From Sphagnum compactum (taxonomy: Eukaryota > Bryophyta > Sphagnopsida > Sphagnales), in assembly GCA_965153455.1 (NCBI GenBank), contig OZ234496.1, positions 5,713,207 to 5,777,206 on the forward strand: DNA of 64,000 nt, written 5' to 3'. Each line of letters starts with the position of its first letter. Positions within the stretch are counted from its first letter, which is position 1. The translations under genes were made by a program, and so were the position numbers. The notes under the pieces were generated by a model that saw only the letters and a program-made list of their open reading frames with translations, was not told the DNA's origin and did no database searches. This document shows, in pieces, positions 37,101 through 51,673 of the stretch.

Positions 37101-40100
37101 GGTGTGTAAAAAAATGTTATGGCCAATGAAATTGTTGGATTTGGTGGTTTTAATTTTTTTCTTAAGTATCTTTAATGAACTAACAGTTAAATGTGTAATA
37201 ATGTTTGTTAGGTTTATGAGAATTATAAAAAGACCAATGGAAATGTTTAAAAGGATCATTATTTTTCCATGTTCAATCAAATAAGGTTGCATGTAAGCCT
37301 GAAGATTTTTTTAGGCAAATGGTATTGTTAGATTTAATGGTTTAAATTTGTTTTTTGAGTTATTTTGAATAAATTAAGATTTCAATGCTAATTATAGTTA
37401 TTGATAGACATGGTTTTAACATATTATTTGTGCACTTTTTTTAATTTAATTTACATAGGACTAATGTACCTTAATAAAAAAACTACATTTTTTTCCATTA
37501 AAAATTTGTCATTGTTAACTTTTGCATGTGTTGTGTTGATGTGTTTCCTTCAAAACCTTAGTATGTTGAATTTTCCTCTTACTTGTTTGATTTCATATTT
37601 TTTCTCATGCTTAAATTTCAATATCATGATTGTGCAACCCACAACTTGTGTTCTTTAGTGTTTTGCCAAAATGCAAAAAAAAAATTGGGGCTGCAACCCC
37701 ACCAAAGGGTTTTTTTGTGGCAAGTTTTTGAAAGTATCACCCAAAAAATAGGGGTTTAAGTTTGGTTTGCCAAATTTAGAAAACACATTCTTACAAGTTG
37801 TTAAACAACATTATGATTACAAAAAACAATTATTATCCCACATATCTTGTTGCAATTTAATGTTAAATCCTTCTTGGGATGCTAGCCAATGACACAACAT
37901 CAAAAAATTGAAAAACAAAATTGTTTGTAATTGTCCAATTTACCTTACGATGAATTGTTGTAGTTTAATGTTTCATTGTAATTTTATTCTCTTTATATCC
38001 ATGTCTAAAACACAACCCTTGCATTTAATTATGAAACTTTTGTTACAATTTTACAAAGTTCTTCCTACATGTAATTACATTTCCATCTAATTTAACTTAA
38101 ACATTTTTTGTTGAAATGTTTTGTAATCAAATTGAAATCTTTATAAGCCATCTTCAAATCTTGTTTAAATCATATTTTAAACCTTTGTATTCAAATCACA
38201 TTGAAATTATAAATTTTAATTGAAATAAATTAAATTAAAATAACTAAGACTATTAAGATCTTATACCAATTAAATTATTTCAAATGAAAAATATATAGCT
38301 TATAAATTGTTGATGGCTTATATGTGACTAATTTATCAATGAAAATATAAAGGCAATTTAGCCAACCTATGATTAAAAAGATATTTTCAACAAGATAAAT
38401 AATGAACTATAATATCACTCATTGGAATTATTGTTAGACTTAATTTTCAATTGATTTAATGTAATTTACACAAATGAATTTAAACTAATTATGGTTTTAT
38501 TTTACATCTAATTAATGTTTTATTTTTAAGAAATATAATCTTGTTTAAATAACAAAAAATTCAGCTGAAATTCGAATTTCCCAACCATAATTACCAAGGG
38601 AAGAATATTCTTGAAAATAAAGTTGAAATTTGTTTAACTAATGAATCAAGAGATATTATTTTCATGAGTGAATATAGTGATAATTGAAGGTAAAACAATG
38701 CAACAAGATTTAAGAATGAAAGTGTAAAAAAAATAGATAATGAATTATTTTCAAATAAATTATATTTATGAATAATTTTTAGATCATTTTATGTTTGTTG
38801 AAAAAAAAAACACCTATAATTGTAGATCACCAACTTGGTCACTCTTTTATGTTAATCATAATTCTTTTGGTGATGTTGTGAATCTTCAAGGATGTGATTG
38901 CTTTCTTAATTACAACATTGTAATTATTATTCCAATATTACTCGATGTATAAGAAGTAGAAGAGGTTTAATAACCTACTACAAAGCAAAGATTATAACAA
39001 CAATGAAGAAACATGTTAAACATTTTTTAATTGGAAAAAAAATGAAGAGGAGGCAAAAAAATAAAGTGAAGGATCCTTTTAATTACAAAGAAAAGCTTTG
39101 TTTTATTTCCAAGTATTGTCTATTTCTTTTTTGGTGTAATGTATCCATTCAAGAAAATTAACAAACAACAAGGATTTTTGCAAGATTTAACATTTTTGTT
39201 GAGAAAAATTGTTTGCAACTTTGTATTGATGAAAGTATATGATTAAAATAACTAACTCCCATATCATGCCCTTGAATTGTTTTCCTTCCAAAAAGTTGTT
39301 TTGTTAAGAAATATTACAGGTACTAAAAATAAAATAGAAACATCATTTACATTAGTAAAATGCACATCTATAACAATTAGTTTTGACTTATGGATGTTTA
39401 AGGAGACTTGTGATGTCTTTGCCCTTGGTATCAACTTTTGGAGTGCTAATTGAGAGTCTTGAAACATGTAATTATTGATTAATTTGAGGCTCCTCAAAGA
39501 TGAGGTTAAACCTTTAGGCAAAACCTTCAAGAACCATAAAAATATGAATTACCAAATTATAAGATAATCCTTCATGTGAAAGATGAAGGAGTTAATCCAA
39601 ATTGGGATGCGAAAAGTTAGGATTAAAAGGAGTTTCATGAGTTTTTGTTTTGAGCAGGCTTATTTTAAAGCTTGCTAATATGTTTCTAAAGACAATAAAG
39701 TCTATGAAGGTTTTATGCACTAAGTTTCGATTTCGATCAAGGTAGCGTATAGGCTATTTTTCCAACAATGTTATACTTGGGCCAAAATAGTCAAGGAAGA
39801 GTCATCAAGAATGGACAAAAAGCTTGTATGGATTGGGGGGAGTTTGACCTAAGAAGTTGAATACTCTTGTTAAGACAAGGTAAATTGACTTTTCAAGCTC
39901 TTTGGGCTTCTTCACATGTTCCTCATTAGTGCTCTACTCTTTCTTGAAAGTGTTATCTTCTCTTATAGTTGACAAATTTCAAACACAATGACTTATTGTT
40001 TTCCTCATGCACTAACTTGACATGTTGAAAAAGGTGTTCTCAAAAGTCAATGCCCTATGACCCTCATTTGTTGAAGTTCATGTTTTGAGCTAGTGTGGTC

Positions 40101-42836
40101 AGTTGGATACTAAGTATTGTTTTGAATGCCACTATATTTCTATGAGCTTGAAACTAATATAAGATGTAAATAACATTTGTATTCCTGAAACCTTCCAATG
40201 ATGATAATAGATGATGAACTAATCCAAATTATAATTTTGAGCTAAGGGTACTTGCATAAAACATGAGAATGCAAGCAATTACAATCCTTAATCCCTTCCT
40301 TTCATTTTTGTAATTGTATGATAGAAAAGAAATTCACACCATTTTAGTTGTAATGTTAGATCCTTGGTTCAGCAACAACAGTTTTCTTGGCTGGATTTTC
40401 ACATCTTGGCTTTTAAAAAAATGGGAATAAGAATATTTTGTCATTAGTTTGTTGATATTTTGAAAAAATAGCATATTTTCAAAACAAAACTTGAAAAAAA
40501 TTGTCATATTGTGACACATTCTTTAATCTTAGGGTAGTTAATTGCCCCATTTTAATTGTTTCTTCTTTTTAGCACTGATTTTTAAGAAGTTGTTGCCATC
40601 AAATCAATGTGTGAGAGCAAATATCTTACTTAAAAAAGAAAATCATGTCCAAAAAACCTTCTTGTAATTTCTTTATTCATTTGTCATGAATGAAAATAAT
40701 CAACTGTGGATGAATAGGAAGTCAACAATTCTAATGTTCTAAACATATTATTATCATTTACATCCTTCAATGGACCATGGATCTTCACACCTATACTTGT
40801 GAGTGAAAAAGATTCTAACTTGGATATATTTGTGACAAGAACAATGTCAAACCTCTTGTGAATCAATAATTGGTTATGTTTTGATGACACCAAGTGGATT
40901 TTGAAAAAGCTCAAATGTTTATTACAGTGTTGGAACAAGAAGCCTGTGACAAGTTGGGAGCTAAGTTTAGCCTTGCATTTTGAGAATGTGCCCCACCTAG
41001 GACCTTACTTTTTAGAATGCACAAACTTTGTTGTAATGCTAAATGTTCTTCGAACAATTCCAACAGTTGCTATAAAATGGCCGAGACATCAAATTTTGGA
41101 CGAGGTCCACGTCAAAACAGACCATTTAAATATGGTAATTAGTGATACTACCTAGCCAAACGTAATTGTTGGAGTTACTCTTAATAAAGTTCTTCGTAAA
41201 GTTGGGTGTCTTTGGGCCTGTTTTCACCCCTTACCCCCCTCTTTCAGTGGTATCCCCAAAGTAAGTAAATTTTGTTAAATCTCAGTCTGAAATGCTGAAA
41301 CTCAGCATTTAATGCACAAGGTTCGAGAGTAATTATTGCAGTTGTACATGTAGGAGCAGTGCCTCCACTCATAAAAAAAAGGAAAGACAGGATGAAACTC
41401 AGTTTACCACCAAAACTGGCGGAAAAAGTAGTTTGGGTCCCCGTTATTTTCCTTCAGAAAATTTTCATTCCCAGTTACATGTTTGATGCCTTATTATGCT
41501 GGAACTTGCCGTTCTTTCCCCCCTAATAGTTAGACTTTTTCAATAACTCTGATATGTACAAGGTGTATTGCAACACACTCACAAATTTCTCTGAGTGAAA
41601 AGAGGATATACTGTTTCCTTACAAACTTCTTTGTACGGCAACAATGGGTAGATTACAAAGTCAACAAACATGATAGGCATTGCCTTAAGGGAAAACTACT
41701 ATTTTGGGCAAAAGAAAAAATGGGTCCAGCAGCAGGCACACGGCACAAAGTCATGTAAGAAAGAAAGAGGCTTTTTTCATTCTCCTTTATCATTGTTATT
41801 TTTTAAATGGCCATAAATTGCCCATGTTACATTTATCACAAATGGTTGTTGACAATTGTGCACTCTCAATTGCATTAACCTATTTTATTTTATTTTTAGA
41901 AAAACACTCTAGGATGCTTTCATAAGCAATTTGCCCAGTTGCTTTCTAGACCAAAAAGACAAGAATGAGGCAAAGTCCAACCACCAAGGAAGCAAGCAGG
42001 GTGGCAATGTGGAAATGACCTTCCCTTCTTTTTGAAGATGGGACACTTTCTCAGGATTGAAATGGGGGTCAAGAATGCATGCTTTTTTCTTCCCTTAAGC
42101 AATTGGCTAGCCGTGTGTTTCCACCTTATTTCAAGGACCTTTGGAGTGATCCATTGTGAGAGCATGACCTTGTAGTGAATTGAAAAAAACAAATTTCAGT
42201 ACTGGACATGGGCAACCATAATTTTCACTTATGGAAATACCATAGTACCTTGGCAGCTTTCGCAATAAATTAAATTACTTTTAACACAATTCAAACTACG
42301 ATTATACCTTATAATAGATATTATTTTATTGTTGAAATTTTCAGAATTAAAAACCTAAGCGGGCAAACCTGGAGACCTAAATTGAATTAATTATTGGACA
42401 TTCATGTGCCGAATCTGCCAAAGTACTATGATAAGTAGCCCCATGAAACTTCCAAAGCCAATTGTTAGAAACTTGGTCATCTTCTTTGGCATCCATGCAT
42501 TGCTAATTTGATCCTTACAAAAGATTGATTTGCAAAGATGAATTTAACTCTAGGAATAAATGTTAGTTCCATACTTGTTAAGCAATTAGTATAGGCTACT
42601 AGCCCCTTCTTTTATGAAAGAAAACAAAAGAAATTAGGGTAATGAGTTACAATCAAGTTGTGAGAACTCAATAACATTTTGGGAACTGGAGACATAATGG
42701 GTAATTCATTGAACTATTCTGCCAATCTGATTCTCTGTTCATAGGAAGTCAGTCTATGCTCGAATTATGTTAATTTGGTCAATGATTTAAGTGAGTTAGG
42801 TTTATAAAATAGGTGAGTAAAAATATGTAGGGTGCC

Positions 42837-42890
42837 ATACAAGGCTTTTCTTTTTTGGCAAATTTTCACCAAAAAAGAAAAGCCTTGTAT
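42837..42890. repeat. Perfect 22-bp-stem hairpin with 10-nt loop
   Basis: Left arm 42837-42858 (atacaaggcttttctttttt plus gg) and right arm 42869-42890 are exact reverse complements; the loop is caaattttca. It may be a small foldback, a MITE centre or a hairpin RNA source. Function is unknown. Confidence 0.75.
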
Positions 42891-45157
42891 AAGTTTCACC
42901 AAGAATTGCACTATACAAAGGATTTTCATTGAACAAATGATACAAATTTGCCAAATTTGGAGGAAAATTTTCAAATTGCTAGATTTTTATGATAAGTTCC
43001 CATAGGTAGCCATCAATATAGAAAGAATATAGTTTTTCTTCATTTTCATATTTAGTATGTGGCCAAATCTAGCTAAATCATCTTATTGATGATCAACATT
43101 TTAGTTACATCACAAAATTGACAACAAAACCATGGTGCCATACATTGGAAGTTAGGTAAACTATAATTTGATTAGTTTATAATGGGTTACATGTATTACG
43201 AAAATTGAAATATAATTAATATAGCATACGTGTTAATCTTTTGTATTAGAAAAAATTATAAGGTATGTATTAAAAATGAAAGGAATTAGTTATTAGTAGG
43301 TTCAATTAGTAAGTTAGTAAATGAACTAATAATAAATTTAATTAATAAGTTAATAATAAATCAATTTCAATAAATGAAATAGCAATGAAATTAATTAAAC
43401 TTTAATTGTAAGGATGTCTTTCTAGGATTGTAGCTTCATTAAGGTGTTGATGACTTGTTAAAGATACAACGTTTTAGGAATGTGGCTACCATCACTCTTC
43501 CTCCTGATGCACCATCATCTTTATTGTTTGGATCTTTTCATTTTCTTGATGTTGTCACTATTGCCATGATGTGCAAACTTGAAGCTTCTCATCATTTTGT
43601 TTTGCCCATTGTAAGCAAGTTTCATAAGTAGGGTTTAAGGTCGTAACAAACTTTGTGTTGGTCCTATACTACTATTATGATCTTGACTTTGAGGTTAAAT
43701 AATGATAGGAAAAATAGACCATGTGATTGTGGTCCAAGATGTGCAAAAGACATGGAAAAAGTGAACAAGACCTAAAATATGGGCCAACTCTATTAGCAAC
43801 ATAGGTGTTGCAATTGTTACATTAATGAAATAATGTATTTTAATAAATATCCAAAACACAAGTAGAAGTGGTTAAAATAGAAATAATTCATTTCTAGGCA
43901 TTTACTATTTTATGTTTCTTGCACTAAAATCCTTCACAAATCCTCCCTCAAAGGAAAAAAAAACCATGTTTATTGTTTAACTAACAAGGGTTGTTAGTAG
44001 TATTGAACCATTATAAAAGAAGAAAGCTTCTAACAATTTCTTCATTTAAGAAAACACAATGTGAAGGAGGCTTGTAGTAAGCAAGATTTAATAACACAAC
44101 TCATGTATCAAGATGCAATACAACAAAATGCAATAGCTATTGGATGATGATGACAAGTATAAAGCTCCATGAAATTGTCATTTATAATGAACGTGATCTT
44201 CAAATGTTACATGAATTGATCCTTCACTCTTAAAAATATCAAACATGGTGCACACCGCACATGCACACAAAGGAAAAATGTTCATCATCTAAACATTACT
44301 AGTCTCTTTATAATTCAACAAGTCACCATTGCAAAACTTTCAGAATTAATGGAAACTCGATCATTTTAACATTTTCAAATTTTCTTGAGCCTTGAAACCA
44401 TTATAATCGTTGTTAAGCCAAGGTTTCGAAAGTACATCCGAAAATGGGACATTGACCTTACAAATGTTTTTAAACCACAATCGTTTTTGGCAAAAAGTCA
44501 TCAAAAGATGAGCATGGATTTGACTCTACAACAAGCCCATAGGAAAATTGGGGTTCAAATTATTTCCTAAAACTCCTAGTGCCAAGTGGCAAGATGCCAC
44601 AACCTATAAACCCTAAAGCCCTAACTTGCCATTTCCACTTCCCACTATGGATTTGTGTTCACCACAATCATTACCATTGTTGGTAAGTTTATCACCATCA
44701 TGCTTTCTCTCGGCCAAAATTGCCAATTCATGGGGATGTAGTGGCATTTGAAATTGCTAGAATTTAATTATACAAAACATTAATGAACATTGCACAATGC
44801 AATATTTAATTTGCATTATGTACATTGTAGTTCAAGGATATTGCATGATGGTGGTAGTATTATTACTTTGGAGTTGCCTAAGGTTGTAGATTAAATTTTC
44901 ATTTGATGTATGCAAATTGATTTAACAATTTGATGAATTTCAAGAGTTGGTGGTTGATCTAAATTGATTTGGTGTATGAGTTTACAAAGTGAAGTGATGA
45001 AAATGAGATTCGGCAATGATTACAAGTTTTGAGAAGAACTTGAGTTTTGGACACTAAATGGGATTTGAATGTTGGAAGTTATAATGTGGGAACCACAATG
45101 GATTCCAAATCTCAATCTTTGAACACATATAGACTTTGGAGCATTGTTTTACACATT

Positions 45158-45405
45158 GCAAATCTTTAGTTATACCTTTTGAGGCTCAAGTTTCAACCTT
45201 CAAAGTTTAGGGTGTGTTCAACTTCTAACTTTTTAATCTTTTTTATTTCATTTTTACTAAATTGCTTTGAGGCCTTAGAACTTTGCTAGGCAAATCTTTT
45301 GTTGTGTCTTTTGAGTTTAAACTTTCAAATTCAAGGTGTATTGAACTTCTATTCTTAACACTACTTCTCCTCTTTTTTATTTCATTATTTTTTTTGCTTT
45401 GAGGC
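45158..45405. repeat. Two-copy diverged direct repeat, ~130 bp period
   Basis: Both copies contain gcaaatctttagtt-type starts, ggtgt(g/a)ttcaacttct in the middle and ttgctttgaggcc at the end (copy one to ~45273, copy two to ~45405). A local tandem duplication of non-coding AT-rich DNA. Confidence 0.6.
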
Positions 45406-46708
45406 CAATTTTGTTTTTTTTAATTTTCATTTTTGTATTTTTATTTTGAAATTTTGGTTTACAACTTACGCTTTTGGACTTTGGGCTCTTATTTCAAATT
45501 TCATCAATGCTCCTACCTAACACCTTAAGCTCTCAAGAATGAACACATTTTGTGATTTCAATTTGTAAATTCCAAAGCTTATGGCATTTGCAATTTTCTC
45601 TTTGGTTCTACCTAACCCCACTTTTTGTTTTCACACCTTTTGAATCTAATCAGTTTTATCTCTTTCTCTTCTTGTTTTCAAACTTTGGTTTGCCACACCA
45701 AAGTTGTTATTGTCAATTTCTTTTTTATAAATTACTTGCAAGTTTTTTTCCAACTTTTTCATTCCCAATTTGCTACAGGTTCTTACCAATTTGCTTAAGG
45801 TTTCAAGTGTATGAAATGTGTGGGCATGTGGGCCTTAAATCCTTAAAAATTACAAGTTTTTAAAACCTATCCATACCCTAGCTCCTTGCCACCACAAATT
45901 TCGAAGGTTGGTTCATCATCTTCTAATTCCCCACCACCTACTATTTTTCCCCTTGATGATACATCTCATATGGTTGTGTCTAATTCAATATCTAAGGATT
46001 TGTCCATGGAACCTCCTATGAAAAAGATTAAAAAATAATATGATGTAGAATACAAATTTTAGGATCCTTGGATTATTCAGTTGCCATGGGTAGTTGTAAT
46101 TAGTGATAGATGATGAGGTTTTGGTGCATTGGATTTGGTGTAAGATTTGCATTGTTGTGAAGGGGAAAGAAAGGCTTATGGTTCCAAAGTTAGATAGTTT
46201 GTGGAAACATGCTAGGTGTTGAAACTGCAAAGTTTCCAAGCACAAGCACAAATACATTCAATATGTTTTCATCTTTCAATTGTTTTCTAATGAACATCCC
46301 ATAATTGATTTTGAAAAATTTATTTTTTTGTTTTAAGTTCTAAAAGTCAAAAACATTTCCCAAAAACACTAATATAATACATATGGTTGGGCCATGGTTG
46401 AGGTCATGCATGAGATGTTGTTGGAGGTGAACAATTTAACAACATTTGCATTAACCATCCTCATTGTAATCAACACAAATGAAGTTACGACAATTGAGAT
46501 CATTTAGTGGTTAACAAAAGCCACAAGATGTGTAACTAATGCTTAATTTTTCATCTTTTAATGTCAAAAATTATATTGATGTTGCAAGTCTTTAATGTGT
46601 TTACATCACGAGGTTTGTAGTAAAATATGGGAACACGTGGTATGTTTTGGATTAAATTTAATGACAATTGAATATTGAAAAAACACTCAGTAACTGTAAT
46701 AACTAATG

Positions 46709-46709
<1 letters not shown>

Positions 46710-46741
<32 letters not shown>
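46710..46741. repeat. (AT)n microsatellite
   Basis: An uninterrupted alternating TA tract of about 32 bp, directly visible. Confidence 0.95.
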
Positions 46742-46742
<1 letters not shown>

Positions 46743-49054
46743 CTTGGGGGAGGTTTTTTTAACATGACATCTTTTGGGGGAGATCATTTAAACATATATT
46801 TACATAATATTATAATGCAGTATCTTTTTGGGTCATAATAAATTTTTAATGATTTAAAGAACTTAGAAAATAAAATATTCGTAAGATATTCCAAGAAAAG
46901 TCATCCTTAAACATGCAAGGTCAACTCGTAGTGTGGATGCATTTGAATTAGACACAATTCATTTTCTGACTAATGAAAACCATCCCATGAGTTGGTTTTC
47001 TAATTTGAATGGTGGGAAGGATATTACTTACCTAGGTTTTTCTTTTGTTGGTCATAAGTACCTTGTTTATGCCATTATTGATGACGATGTTAGAGGCCTT
47101 CAACCTTATCACCAAGGTTGTTTTCAAGAGGGTCATCATGAAAGTCAAGGAGGAATGTGATAGGGCAACTTGGGGCCTTGTGGCAAAACTTCCCTGTCAT
47201 TTAAAGAACATGAAATCATGATAACCCTAGGTGTGGTCTATCCACAATTATGGGTTAGAAATCCAAAGGAAGTAGATGAGAACTTTCATGTTCACTTGGG
47301 CATGTTGAAGGCCACCTTTTGTTAACCTCAAAAGGTGGGTGAATGTGGCCAATTGGTGCCTACTTTACTTTGAAACTATACCCTTGATTTGCAAATGTCT
47401 TTTTTCAAGATGACCATGTCACACAATTTTCAATAGTCTTTGTATGATGCAACAAGTAATTAGCCAAGATTGTGTTGTCTTCCAAGTCTTTGGCTCTCTT
47501 GAAGATGAATGCACTTTTAGCATGATCAACTTCATGAAGAAAAAGTTTTGAAATTACCTAGATACACACTTGGATTTGTGCGCTTGCCTCTATTCTTAAT
47601 TTTTTTCATTTTTCAAACATTTCCATATGAACAAGCCATTGTCATATGGTAAGCCAACCATCAATATTGTGCAGATGTGTAAGGCAGAACAAGTTTACAA
47701 GGTTTGGTTAATTTGGGTGGCACACATCAAAAGTGGGATGTGCCACAATTTTGATGTGATTAGTGTGATTTTGAACATTGTGAAAAAATTACATGAAATG
47801 CACAATTTGTTTGTAAATGTTGGAATGTGTTTGTGTGCCATGTTCAGGTTTGAAAAATCCAAATGTCTTTGGCTTGAACTTCAGTTCTTTAGGTGTAGCT
47901 TATAAATTAATCTTCAATATTTTCATTCCTTGTCATCATGAGTAAAACAACACTACTTTTGTCATTACAACTCATGAACACACTAACATTGAGTAGTAGT
48001 TTTGAAAATTCACATCATTTGGAAGGTAGTTATGATTTGGATTCAATAATGTTTTGTGTGTGTTTCAACTTTTGAATCTAACATAATGCTCAGATTAATG
48101 TTAATCTTGTGTACTAACATTTCTAGTTAATTATACTAGATTCACATGTCGATTTTTATTTTGATTTTTTTGTTGCCCCTAACCCATGAAATTGATTTTA
48201 TGTCCTTACAATAATTTGTTGGAATTGTTTTTAGAGGCTTTCTAGATCATTAAGTTAAGTGTGTTCATCTACTTTAGATGTCATCAATCAAGCTTGTTGC
48301 ATCTTCAAACATGACATATACTAGATGAATTTGTTTTTCAAATTCTTTGAGTTTGTTCTTTATTTGGGTTTTGGGTGTAGGTAGGGCTTGAACTATGCAA
48401 TGCACAACACCCTTATGGGGGTTGGGGTTCAAATCCCCTTCAAGGTAGTTAAGATTCAAATATTCTTGATGTGAATCTATTGTTCTCCATTACAAGTCAA
48501 AGTTGATTTTAATTATGTAAATCTAGTCTTCATTGATGTTCAAATTTTATTCATGACCTTCAAGCGCAAGTGATCCTTGGTGATGCTTTAAGTCAAAATT
48601 AGTGATGAGTTTGTTTTGGGGTGCAAGCATTTAATCATGAGCCACACTTGCCCCCTTAAAACCATTACTTTTTTTAAAGAATACTCTTGACATCTTTTAG
48701 AAAAATCTTTTAAAGTTTTTAAAAAGTGTTCTTTGTATTATTATGTTAAATTTTATATTAAAAACATCCCTTAAAAAAATAGGCAAGGAGGTATTAAAAT
48801 TTGCCAAAAATAGTTAGGTATGAGTCATTTTGCATTATAAAAACAATGCTTATAATTGCTTTAAAAACCATTTGGGTATTTTATATTATTTAGGTTGATT
48901 TTAAATTTTCTGGACATGTAATCAATATATTATAAAAAAACATTGTATAAAATATCCATTTGTATTTTTAGAATGTTAAATACACAAAATCAAATAATGG
49001 TTTCAATTATGTCCATACATGTTTGCAACATTGCACCTTTTGATGCTTTGTACA

Positions 49055-49350
49055 CATTTCAAGTGAAGACGCTTGAGTTAGTAAAATCTAGGAAAAAAGG
49101 ACTTTGCACAATTTAATTATTGAACTCTTACATTTAGGTTTTCAAAAAAATCATTCCCCTTTTTTCTATCATTGTTGCTTGTCCTCAATGTTAACCCTTG
49201 GTGAATAAATTGTTTTGATGGTTTCCAAGTGAAGAAGCTTGAATTAGCGGAGTCTAGGAAGGGACATTTTGCAATTTAAAAATTGAACTTTTAGATTCAA
49301 GTTTTCAAAAAAATTATTCCCCTCTTTTCTATCATTGTTGCCCTTGTTCA
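49055..49350. repeat. Two-copy direct repeat, ~172 bp period
   Basis: Copy one (about 49055-49180) and copy two (about 49228-49350) share tcaagtgaaga-gcttga, the block ctatcattgttgc and gttttcaaaaaaat-attccc. The two copies are clearly related but diverged. No coding content is seen. Confidence 0.7.
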
Positions 49351-49495
49351 CTTCATGTTTCTATGGACATCAAGAACTTGAATAATGTTCAAGAAGATTG
49401 GGGAAAAGTAGACTTATATTATTGGATTGTAGAGCTTCATTGGAGTTAGCTACAATGGTTAACATGCAAATATTAACATGATTTGAATTCCTCAT

Positions 49496-49567
49496 GATAA
49501 GTATATAAAACTAACTATTAAGTACTAGTTGCAACTAATACTTAATAGTTAGTTTTATATATTTATC
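49496..49567. repeat. Near-perfect 72-bp palindrome with no spacer
   Basis: The two 36-nt arms meet at tagttg|caacta (centre 49531/49532) and pair along their whole length with only two mismatches (C49525 against A49538, and G49501 against A49562). The outer arm contains aaaactaactattaagta and its complement. A palindrome this long without a loop can extrude a cruciform and is unusual outside DNA transposons. Confidence 0.9.
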
Positions 49568-51549
49568 GTTAATTCAATAGGAGATTTCAGTCTTTTGTTG
49601 GTGTTCTATGTTAAATATGTCACCAAACGTATTCCCCTTGCAAGAACCTTACAACCAAGTACACTAGTTACTTGGTAATGCACATATTGCTAGTTCATTC
49701 ACACTTCTTGTCATTGTATTCACTTTATATAGTTTTGCAAATAACAACTTGACACCATAGTCACTCTTCAACCTAAAAAAATTGCCAAGTCACCTCCAAC
49801 TCAAATAGATATTTAACTGCCACTTATGCTAATTGAAGGTTTACACATGTAGCCACATTTAACAACTACCTAAATTTGGAAAAAAAATGATTGCTCCCAA
49901 ATTTGAACATCTTTAGTAAAAATTCAAATTGGTGGGTTATTTTGGTTTGGGGATGACTTAAACTTGGTCAACAACAAAAACACAACCATACAACGCCAAG
50001 GATGATGAAAAATGGTGAACAAAAATAAGATAGGAATGCCAACAAAGAACGATAAAATGACAACATGGTAAAAGCACACTATGGTGGACCAATTGTGGCA
50101 ATGAACAATCCCTTGAAAGTTCATATTTCTAGCATGTTTTGAGCATAGCGAACATATATTGTAAAATTGGGTCTTTCATAAAAAACAATGAAATGATATT
50201 GAAATTAACATTGTTTTCCATTTTTTGCTTACCACCCTACTAAAAACCTTTTTAAAGTATTTTAAATGTAAACAAGTCTTGGAAAAAAAAATTGTTTATC
50301 TAAGTAAATGGACTTTGCCAAACATGGATATTTTGTGGTTATTAAATGGAATTATGAAAAAGCAAAAGCTTTTCTTTCCATATTTTAAAACCTTAAGTGC
50401 TAGAGACCTTTGAAGTAACATGCACCAAAGTTTTGAGTAATTCCCATACAATGGCTATAAGCAAGATGTCCATAAGTGGGTGGGGACCTTGGACATACTT
50501 GAATTGAAAAAGTTCATCATTGATTAAATATTGATGGTTTTGATTTAATTCTTAAGAAGCTGAATGATTAATTCACAATGTGTTAATAATGAAGCCCCTT
50601 TAAAGAATTTTTTTTTCATGCTTAGTTTGGGAACTAGGTAATAATATGTGTCAAACCTAGAAAAATGGACATTGGGACATCCAAAAAAACCCATCATATT
50701 GTGCTTTTATATAATAAGTAATGACAAAGGTCTCAAAAATGCATGTTGGAAACACCAAGAGCATTAGGTTGAACATGAGTTAGATGTTGAGAATTGATGG
50801 CATTGGATATGATGTCAAAGGACATCAAGGACACCAAGAGATACATATAAAATATTGTTGGCATTAGGGTTGAAAATATTTCATATTTTTTTCAAACTAA
50901 AATTTGTTGGGAAGCATGGTAGGGGATGTTGGAGGTTGTTGGAAAGGCCTTCAAAAACTTGTTTTTGAAACAACAAGGACCACCAAAAAGGACAGCCCCA
51001 TGGATGCCATAGATGTTAATGTTTCAATAGGTGAAAATTAAATCTCATATGCTAAAATTAATGAAAGTGGAAATGATTTTATGGACAATCTATATGATCA
51101 TGGAATAGCGACTAATTATATTTTAAATAATATATTTAATTAAAATTTAAATGTACTAATTATATTTGACCTTATGATAATTGATTGTCAGTACTAATGC
51201 TAAGTACTGAAAACTCGAATGTTTAGTAATCTGAACTTTGCATAGTCCAAATTAATGTTTAAAAAAAATTAAAAATCAATCTTGTTATGTAACACAAGTT
51301 GGTATAAGATAATTGAGTGAAAATTTTCACATATGTATAAGTAAAAAAAATTAAGCATCCTTTTATATTGTTTGTTACATGTTGAAAATAATAGTAGAAT
51401 CTAACAATTTTCTATAAAATAACATCCATGTTTGGCAATCTTATATATAATTACAAACATGGTGTCTGTGCGTGCGTGCGTCTGTCCGTTTTTACCTTTT
51501 CGAAGTTACCTAATTTACCTAAGTTACTTTTTACTGAGCGGCAGTTAGG

Positions 51550-51673
51550 AAGTTACTGCAGGGGGGGGCAGCAGGGGTGGGGCGGGCCAGCAGGGGGGGG
51601 GACGGGCGGGAAAGGACCGGACGGGGGAGTGAAGGGAGTGTTTTTTTTTTTTTTTTTTTTTTCGTTTTTTTTT
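51550..51673. repeat. G-rich island followed by a long T tract
   Basis: 51560-51630 carries several G runs of 3-9 (ggggggg, gggg, ggggggggg, gggcggg) able to form G-quadruplexes on the + strand. It is followed by about 22 T, a CG and about 10 T. This sits inside very AT-rich DNA. A preceding segment (51463-51490) has a tgcgtgcgtgcg run. The origin is unknown. Confidence 0.85.

Noticed and set aside
46933-47905. Two short plus-strand ORFs in the AT-rich region
   Set aside because: No recognisable domain, broken on both sides; possibly very old transposon fragments but not supportable.
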